In this document: positions 4,805-9,065 of the stretch, piece by piece
Position numbering within the stretch: position 1 is the first letter of the stretch
Layout: each line of letters starts with the position of its first letter
DNA from: JBFHKO01 sp041595355
Lineage (GTDB): Bacteria; Pseudomonadota; Gammaproteobacteria; Enterobacterales; Aeromonadaceae
Direction: 5' to 3'
Assembly (NCBI GenBank): GCA_041595355.1
Contig: JBFHKO010000096.1
Coordinates: 1 to 9,065 of the forward strand
Length of the DNA stretch: 9,065 nucleotides
Position numbers and translations under genes: made by a program
Notes under the pieces: generated by a model
Database searches by the model: none
Told to the model about the DNA's origin: nothing
The model's input: the letters and a program-made list of their open reading frames with translations, nothing else

Positions 4805-6046
4805 TCAGAGCATGTAGTGGGTCGGCAGGGCGAGGCGCGCCACCCCCGACTCGAGGGCGGCGCAGGCCACCGCGCGCGCCACCCGCGGCAGCAGGCGCGG
4901 ATCCATCGGCTTGGGCAGCACATAGTCGGGGCCGAAGCTCAGCGCCTGAACGCCGGCCGCTGCCAGCACCCCGGCCGGGACCGGCTCCTTGGCAAGCTGG
5001 CGAATCGCCTCCACGGCCGCCTTCTTCATCTCGATGTTGATGCGCCTGGCGCGCACGTCCAGGGCGCCGCGGAACAGGAAGGGAAAACAGAGCACGTTGT
5101 TGACCTGGTTGGGGTAGTCGGAGCGCCCGGTGCCCATGATGAGATCGTCGCGTACCGCCAGGGCCACCTCGGGCCGGATCTCGGGATCCGGGTTGGAGCA
5201 GGCGAAGATGACGGGTTTTGGCCCCATCAGCGCCACCTCGTCGGCCGTCAGCAGATTGGCTCCCGACACGCCGACGAACACGTCAGCGCCCTCCAGCGCC
5301 TCGCGCAGGCTGCGAGCCCCGCTGTCATTGACGAAGCGCTGCTTGTACGGGTTCAGGTCCTGGCGCTCGGAGCGGATGACACCATTGCGATCCAGCATGA
5401 AGATGTTCTCCTTGCGGGCGCCACAGGCGATCAGCAACTCCATGCAGGCGACGGCGGCGGCACCGGCCCCCAGACAGACAATCTGTGCCGTTGGCAGCTG
5501 CTTGCCCTGGATCTCGAGGGCATTGAGCAGACCGGCGGCGGTGACGATGGCGGTGCCGTGCTGGTCATCATGAAACACCGGAATGTCGCAGCGCTCGATG
5601 AGCGCCTGTTCAATCTCGAAACACTCGGGCGCCTTGATGTCCTCCAGGTTGATGCCTCCGAAGGTGCCGGCGATGTTGGCCACGGTGCGGATGAAATCCT
5701 CGCTGTCCTCGTGCGTCACCTCGATGTCGATGGCATCGATGCCGGCGAAACGCTTGAACAGCAGCGCCTTGCCTTCCATCACCGGCTTGGAAGCCAGCGG
5801 CCCCAGGTTGCCCAGCCCCAGAATGGCGGTGCCATTGGTGATCACCGCCACCAGATTGCCCTTGCCGGTGTAGCGATAGGCCTCCTCGGGATGGGCGGCA
5901 ATTTCGCGCACCGGCTCGGCCACGCCCGGGCTGTAGGCCAGGGCCAGATCCTTGGCCGTATCGGCCGGCTTGCTCAGTTCGATGGAAATCTTGCCCGGGG
6001 TGGGGTAAGCATGATAGGCGAGCGCCTGTTGACGAAGATCGGACAT
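4805..6046 (-). CDS. Malic enzyme (oxaloacetate-decarboxylating malate dehydrogenase), single-domain MaeB type
   Basis: This enzyme converts malate to pyruvate and CO2 while reducing NAD(P), linking the TCA cycle to pyruvate and supplying reducing power. The product has 413 residues. Visible residues are catalytic Tyr38 in AYSPGVAEPV and Lys93 in MEGKALLFKRF; metal ligands Glu135 and Asp136 in INLEDIKAPE and Asp161 in FHDDQHGTA; the Rossmann motif CLGAGAAAVAC; CSNPDPEI; and SDYPNQVNNVLCFPFLFRG. It is close to the N-terminal half of E. coli MaeB (about 759 residues) but stops there, lacking the phosphotransacetylase-like C-terminal domain. Cofactor preference cannot be read. I chose ATG 6046, with AGGA (6055-6058) eight bases upstream. 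The frame stays open to 6172, but that extension crosses the predicted promoter. It is convergent with bfr and monocistronic. Confidence 0.95.
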   Translation of the reverse strand: MSDLRQQALAYHAYPTPGKISIELSKPADTAKDLALAYSPGVAEPVREIAAHPEEAYRYTGKGNLVAVITNGTAILGLGNLGPLASKPVMEGKALLFKRFAGIDAIDIEVTHEDSEDFIRTVANIAGTFGGINLEDIKAPECFEIEQALIERCDIPVFHDDQHGTAIVTAAGLLNALEIQGKQLPTAQIVCLGAGAAAVACMELLIACGARKENIFMLDRNGVIRSERQDLNPYKQRFVNDSGARSLREALEGADVFVGVSGANLLTADEVALMGPKPVIFACSNPDPEIRPEVALAVRDDLIMGTGRSDYPNQVNNVLCFPFLFRGALDVRARRINIEMKKAAVEAIRQLAKEPVPAGVLAAAGVQALSFGPDYVLPKPMDPRLLPRVARAVACAALESGVARLALPTHYML

Positions 6047-6110
6047 GTGTTGTTTCCTGTACTGCACGGCCTGAGCCGCCGGTGTGCTGGTCTGACGCGA
6101 AAGAAGTGTG

Positions 6111-6138
6111 ATCATAAGCACGTTTATGCCGATCGCAA
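6111..6138 (-). promoter_or_regulatory. Malic enzyme promoter
   Basis: On the minus strand TTGCGA (6133-6138) and TATGAT (6111-6116, 5 of 6 matches) are 16 bases apart. The predicted start near 6104 leaves a leader of about 58 bases to the chosen ATG, which supports that start over the longer open frame. Confidence 0.55.
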
Positions 6139-6196
6139 GGGTCAATCGGGTCACGATCGAAGAAATATTCACCGCCTTCGCCAGGATGCGGGCAGC

Positions 6197-6223
6197 AAAA
6201 AGGCGCCTCTCGGGCGCCTTTTT
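6197..6223 (-). terminator. rpmE terminator
   Basis: A perfect 11-bp stem, AAAAAGGCGCC (6197-6207) with GGCGCCTTTTT (6213-6223), and the loop TCTCG. It ends in a U-run on the minus strand, 28 bases after the rpmE stop. It is a classic intrinsic terminator that insulates the malic enzyme gene from rpmE. Confidence 0.92.
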
Positions 6224-6251
6224 CAGAGCAGGGAAGGTAATCCGCCGCTGC

Positions 6252-6464
6252 TTACTTCTTGCCGATCATGCCGAAACGCTTGTTGAAGCGATCAACGCGA
6301 CCACCGGTATCCACGGCCTTCTGCTTGCCGGTATAGAACGGGTGGCACTCGGAGCACACGTCCAGGTTCATGTCGCGACGGGCAGTGGAGCGGGTGGAGA
6401 TGACGTTACCGCAGGAGCACTTGGCGGTAATGACGGCGTATTCCGGATGGATACCTTCTTTCAT
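6252..6464 (-). CDS. rpmE: 50S ribosomal protein L31, zinc-binding (C+) type
   Basis: A protein of the large ribosomal subunit that helps bridge the two subunits. It is 70 residues, the same length as E. coli L31, with IHPEY, CSCGNV, NLDVCSECHPFYTGKQ and GGRVDRFNKRF. Cys16, Cys18, Cys37 and Cys40 form the zinc site, so this is the zinc-requiring paralogue that Zur-controlled, cysteine-free L31 can replace under zinc starvation; no second copy is in this window. The start is ATG 6464, with AGAGG six bases upstream. An in-frame TTG two codons earlier sits too close to that ribosome site. It is divergent from priA, as in E. coli, and followed by a strong terminator. Confidence 0.98.
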   Translation of the reverse strand: MKEGIHPEYAVITAKCSCGNVISTRSTARRDMNLDVCSECHPFYTGKQKAVDTGGRVDRFNKRFGMIGKK

Positions 6465-6485
6465 GGACAACCTCTGATTTGGGCC

Positions 6486-6514
6486 GTGTCGCCATCTGGC
6501 TCAACGCCAGACAC
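6486..6514 (-). promoter_or_regulatory. Stem-loop in the rpmE leader
   Basis: On the minus strand GTGTC pairs with GACAC and TGGC pairs with GCCA around the loop GTTGA, with the six bases GATGGC bulged on the 3' side. An alternative fold extends the inner helix to TCTGGC/GCCAGA. It lies 21 bases before the rpmE start codon. Leaders of ribosomal protein genes, including E. coli rpmE, are known sites of feedback by the protein product. That role here is inferred from position only. Confidence 0.45.
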
Positions 6515-6524
6515 CACACGATTG

Positions 6525-6554
6525 TTGAACAGACTTTTCAAGGGTGCGAATAAT
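6525..6554 (+). promoter_or_regulatory. priA promoter
   Basis: TTGAAC (6525-6530, 4 of 6) and AATAAT (6549-6554, 5 of 6) are 18 bases apart. The predicted start near 6561 is about 52 bases before the GTG start of priA. The -10 box overlaps the predicted rpmE -10 on the other strand. Confidence 0.45.
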
Positions 6555-6579
6555 ATAGGATGATCCCCGACAGCCGCAA
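6552..6579 (-). promoter_or_regulatory. rpmE promoter
   Basis: On the minus strand TTGCGG (6574-6579, 3 of 6) and TATATT (6552-6557, 5 of 6) are 16 bases apart; TATTAT at 18 bases is an alternative -10. The predicted start near 6545 leaves a leader of about 80 bases containing the stem-loop at 6486-6514. Confidence 0.45.
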
Positions 6580-6612
6580 GCCCAATAGCGGAAAAAACAG
6601 GCAACCCTCGCC

Positions 6613-8823
6613 GTGACCCAATCGCCCGCCCTGCTGCGCGTTGCCCTGCCGGTACCGCTGCGCCGCAGCTTCGACTATCTGTGCCCGCTTCCCCTGCCCG
6701 CGCCCGGTTGCCGGGTGCGGGTCCCCTTTGCCAACCAGTCCCTGATCGGCCTGGTGGTGGCACACCCGACCGAGAGCCGCCTGCCGCTGGCGCGCCTCAA
6801 GGTGGTGGAGGCGGTGCTGGAGCAGCAGCCCCTGCTGCCGGATGCCCTCTGGCAACTGCTGCTCTGGAGTGCCCACTACTACCAGCACCCCCTCGGCGAA
6901 GTGCTGGTCCATGGCCTGCCGGTGCTGCTGCGCCAGGGCGAGGCCGCCGAGTGGCGCCCGCGCCGTCACTGGCAACTGACGGCAAAAGGGCAACAGCTGG
7001 CCATCGAGACCCTGGCCCGGGCGCCGCGTCAGCAACAGGCGCTGCGGCTGCTGAGCCTAGGCCCCTTGACCGGCGGCGAGCTGCGCGAACAGGGCATCGC
7101 CGGCAGCGTGCTGCAGAGCCTGGCCGACAAGGGACTGCTCGAGCAGACCGCCGTGCCGGAACGGCACCATGACTGGCGCAGCCGGCCCCAGCTGAACGAC
7201 GACGATCAGCCGCGCCTGAATGCCGAACAGGCGCTGGCGGTGGCCGCGGTGCAGGATCAGGGCCATGCGTTCGGCGTCGTCCTGCTGGAGGGGATCACGG
7301 GCTCGGGCAAGACCGAGGTCTACCTGCAGCTGATTGCCCCCGTGCTGGCGCGCGGCGAGCAGGTGCTGGTGCTGGTGCCGGAAATCGGCCTCACCCCCCA
7401 GACCCTGCAACGCTTCCGGCGCCGCTTCCGGGTCCCTATCCACACCCTGCATTCGGGCATGAATGATCGCGAACGGCTGGATGCCTGGCTCGCCTGCCAG
7501 CAAGGTTCGGCCGCCATCCTCATCGGCACCCGCTCGGCGGTATTCACCCCCTTCCAACAATTGGGGCTCATTCTCATCGATGAGGAGCACGACGGCTCCT
7601 TCAAGCAGCAGGATGGCTTCCGTTACCACGCCCGGGATCTGGCGGTGATGCGCGCCCGCCAGGAGGGGTGTCCCATAGTGCTGGGTTCGGCCACCCCGGC
7701 CCTGGAGACCCTGCACAACGCCGCCAGCGGCAAGTACCGCCACCTGCGCCTCACCCGGCGTGCGGGGGGTGCCAGTCAGGCCCAGCAGCGGGTGCTGGAC
7801 ATCAAGCATGTCCCGCTGGAGGCAGGACTCTCGCCCCAGCTGCTGCAGTTGATGGCCCGTCATCTGGAGGCCGGGGAGCAGGTGATGCTGTTTCTCAACC
7901 GCCGCGGTTTCTCCCAGGCGCTGCTCTGTCATCAGTGCGGCTGGCTGGCCGCCTGCGAGCGCTGCGATGCCTACTACACCTGGCATCAGGGGGCGCGCCG
8001 GCTGCATTGCCACCACTGCGACAGCCAGCGACCGCTACCCGCCCACTGCCCCGCCTGCGGCAGCCCCGAGTTGATGGGCGCCGGCGTCGGCACCGAACAG
8101 CTGGAGAGCCTGCTGAGCCAGCGCTTCGCCCCCTACCGGGTGATCCGCATCGACCGTGACAACACCCGCCGCAAGGGGGCGCTGGAGGCGCACCTGGAGG
8201 GCATAGTGCAGGGAAAATACCAGATCCTGGTCGGCACCCAGATGCTGGCCAAGGGGCACCACTTTCCCGATGTGACCCTGGTGGGACTGGTGGATGTGGA
8301 TGCGGCGCTCTTCTCGCCGGACTTTCGCGCCACCGAACGGCTGGCCCAGCTTTACACCCAGGTCGCCGGCCGGGCCGGCCGGGCCAGCAAGCCCGGCCTG
8401 GTGGTGCTGCAGAGCCACCACCCCGAACACCTGCTGTTGCAGGATCTGGTCAATAACGGCTATGACCACTTCGCCCGCACCTGCCTGGCAGAGCGGGGCG
8501 AGCTCGGGCTGCCCCCCTTCAGCCATCAGGCGCTGTTCCGGGCCGAGGCGGTGCACAAACCCCAGCTGGAGGCCTTCATGGCGGCGCTGGCCGGGCTGCT
8601 GCAGCCCCGCATCGCGGCAGCGGCCGGTCTGCAGATGCTCGGCCCCCACAGTGCGCTGATGGAGCGGCGAGCAGGCAAGTACCGGATGCAGCTGCTGCTG
8701 CAGGCCCCGAGCCGCGCCGGCCTGGCGCGGCTGCTGGGCGAGGCCCTGCCCCACATCGAGGCCCTGCCCGAAGCGCGGCGGGCCCGCTGGTCGCTGGATG
8801 TGGATCCCCAGGATCTGTTCTGA
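6613..8823 (+). CDS. priA: Primosomal protein N' (replication restart helicase PriA)
   Basis: A superfamily 2 DNA helicase that recognises stalled or collapsed forks and starts reloading of DnaB through PriB/DnaT-type partners. The product has 736 residues against 732 in E. coli. The N-terminal DNA-binding domain starts VALPVPLRRSFDYL with CRVRVPF. Walker A is GITGSGKT (227-234, Lys233), and the DEEH box is at 323-326 followed by the aromatic-rich loop region SFKQQDGFRYHARDL. LGSATPALETL and FLNRRGF follow. A zinc region between Cys439 and Cys482 has eight cysteines in CXXC pairs (CHQCGW, CERC, CHHC, CPACG). IGTQMLAKGHHFPDVTLV-like residues and QVAGRAGRA close the helicase core. The start is GTG 6613; AGG lies 11 bases upstream, a weak site, so low expression is expected. 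It is complete and divergent from rpmE. Confidence 0.98.
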   Translation: MTQSPALLRVALPVPLRRSFDYLCPLPLPAPGCRVRVPFANQSLIGLVVAHPTESRLPLARLKVVEAVLEQQPLLPDALWQLLLWSAHYYQHPLGEVLVHGLPVLLRQGEAAEWRPRRHWQLTAKGQQLAIETLARAPRQQQALRLLSLGPLTGGELREQGIAGSVLQSLADKGLLEQTAVPERHHDWRSRPQLNDDDQPRLNAEQALAVAAVQDQGHAFGVVLLEGITGSGKTEVYLQLIAPVLARGEQVLVLVPEIGLTPQTLQRFRRRFRVPIHTLHSGMNDRERLDAWLACQQGSAAILIGTRSAVFTPFQQLGLILIDEEHDGSFKQQDGFRYHARDLAVMRARQEGCPIVLGSATPALETLHNAASGKYRHLRLTRRAGGASQAQQRVLDIKHVPLEAGLSPQLLQLMARHLEAGEQVMLFLNRRGFSQALLCHQCGWLAACERCDAYYTWHQGARRLHCHHCDSQRPLPAHCPACGSPELMGAGVGTEQLESLLSQRFAPYRVIRIDRDNTRRKGALEAHLEGIVQGKYQILVGTQMLAKGHHFPDVTLVGLVDVDAALFSPDFRATERLAQLYTQVAGRAGRASKPGLVVLQSHHPEHLLLQDLVNNGYDHFARTCLAERGELGLPPFSHQALFRAEAVHKPQLEAFMAALAGLLQPRIAAAAGLQMLGPHSALMERRAGKYRMQLLLQAPSRAGLARLLGEALPHIEALPEARRARWSLDVDPQDLF

Positions 8824-8861
8824 CAACCGGTCACGCGCGGAAAACGGCTCGAGGGCGCACC

Positions 8862-9065
8862 TCAATGCAGGCGCAGCGGCTCGTGCAGCATCGCCATCAG
8901 GAAACGCAGCGCATCGCCGCAGTCGGCTCCGGACACCAGACTGCATCGATGCTCCGCCGGCAGCGGCAGCATCTCCAGCCAGCGCTGCACCACCCAGCAG
9001 GCATTGGTCCACTGGGGCTCCGGATAGAGGGTGGCATAGTCGGGATTCTCCTCGAACAGCTCGCC
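8862..9065 (-). CDS. Unrecognised protein, C-terminal 67 residues
   Basis: An open frame entering from the right edge on the minus strand and ending in TGA at 8862-8864, convergent with priA after a 38-base gap that holds no clear terminator. The visible part begins GELFEENPDYATLYPEPQW, contains CWVVQRWLEMLPLPAEHR and DCGDALRFLMAML, and ends HEPLRLH. Codon use is strongly GC-biased at third positions (mostly CTG, GCC, GAG), which supports real coding. It has three Trp and three Cys, is acidic in its first part, and shows no membrane segment. I do not recognise the family and assign no function. The start lies outside the window. Confidence 0.65.
   Translation of the reverse strand, partial: GELFEENPDYATLYPEPQWTNACWVVQRWLEMLPLPAEHRCSLVSGADCGDALRFLMAMLHEPLRLH

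Noticed and set aside
6047..6172. Longer N-terminus for the malic enzyme, up to 42 residues
   Set aside because: The ATG at 6046 has AGGA at proper spacing and matches the family start, and the extension crosses the predicted promoter.
4784..6286. 500-residue plus-strand open frame over the malic enzyme gene
   Set aside because: It is antisense to an intact malic enzyme, runs through two terminators and into rpmE, and its product is low-complexity His/Gly/Ala-rich sequence typical of shadow frames.
7057..8016. 319-residue reverse frame inside priA
   Set aside because: It lies opposite the PriA helicase domain and has no domain of its own; a shadow of codon bias.
8364..8394. GGCC-rich repeated stretch in priA (gccggccgggccggccgg)
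   Set aside because: It encodes the conserved VAGRAGRA helicase motif, so the repetition follows from the protein.
8035..9012. 325-residue reverse frame spanning the end of priA and the right edge
   Set aside because: It is in a different frame from the better-supported partial gene at 8862-9065 and overlaps priA by almost 800 bases; a shadow.
1..9065. Mobile element, CRISPR array, toxin-antitoxin or defence system
   Set aside because: No transposase, integrase, direct-repeat array or toxin/antitoxin-like small gene pair was seen; every gene but the right-edge fragment is a familiar chromosomal gene.

Overview
This window looks like ordinary core chromosome of a high-GC gammaproteobacterium, most likely Aeromonas or a close relative (Aeromonadales). 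The basis is the close match of TrmA, L31, PriA and the btuB leader to their Escherichia coli counterparts, the strong GC bias of the codons, and the shared neighbourhoods (btuB divergent from trmA, rpmE divergent from priA). The species name is an inference. I see no phage, insertion sequence, CRISPR array, tRNA or rRNA.

Left part (1-1810): the 5' end of btuB (outer-membrane B12 receptor) runs leftward off the edge. It sits behind a textbook cobalamin riboswitch with its own promoter and a possible hairpin over the ribosome binding site. The tRNA methyltransferase gene trmA diverges from it. The 418-base gap between the two start codons (292-709) is filled by the riboswitch, two promoters and an FNR-like palindrome.

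Middle part (1811-4804): a YcaD-like MFS transporter gene runs rightward to a long perfect stem-loop shared with the convergent bfd gene. bfd (bacterioferritin-associated ferredoxin) diverges from a two-gene bacterioferritin operon, and a clear Fur-type palindrome covers the bfd promoter. Together they form an iron storage and release module. The first bacterioferritin keeps the haem ligand Met52 but has lost most ferroxidase ligands. The second has a complete ferroxidase site but lacks the haem ligand. The two subunits are therefore complementary and probably co-assemble.

Right part (4805-9065): a single-domain malic enzyme gene and rpmE (zinc-type ribosomal protein L31) run leftward, each with its own promoter and terminator. 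priA (replication restart helicase) diverges from rpmE, and the predicted -10 boxes of the two promoters overlap. The window ends in the 3' part of an unrecognised leftward gene.

Nothing here amounts to a previously undescribed system. The points most worth a second look are the complementary bacterioferritin pair, the FNR-like site beside the btuB promoter, the extended Bfd tail, the rpmE leader hairpin and the overlapping rpmE/priA promoters.
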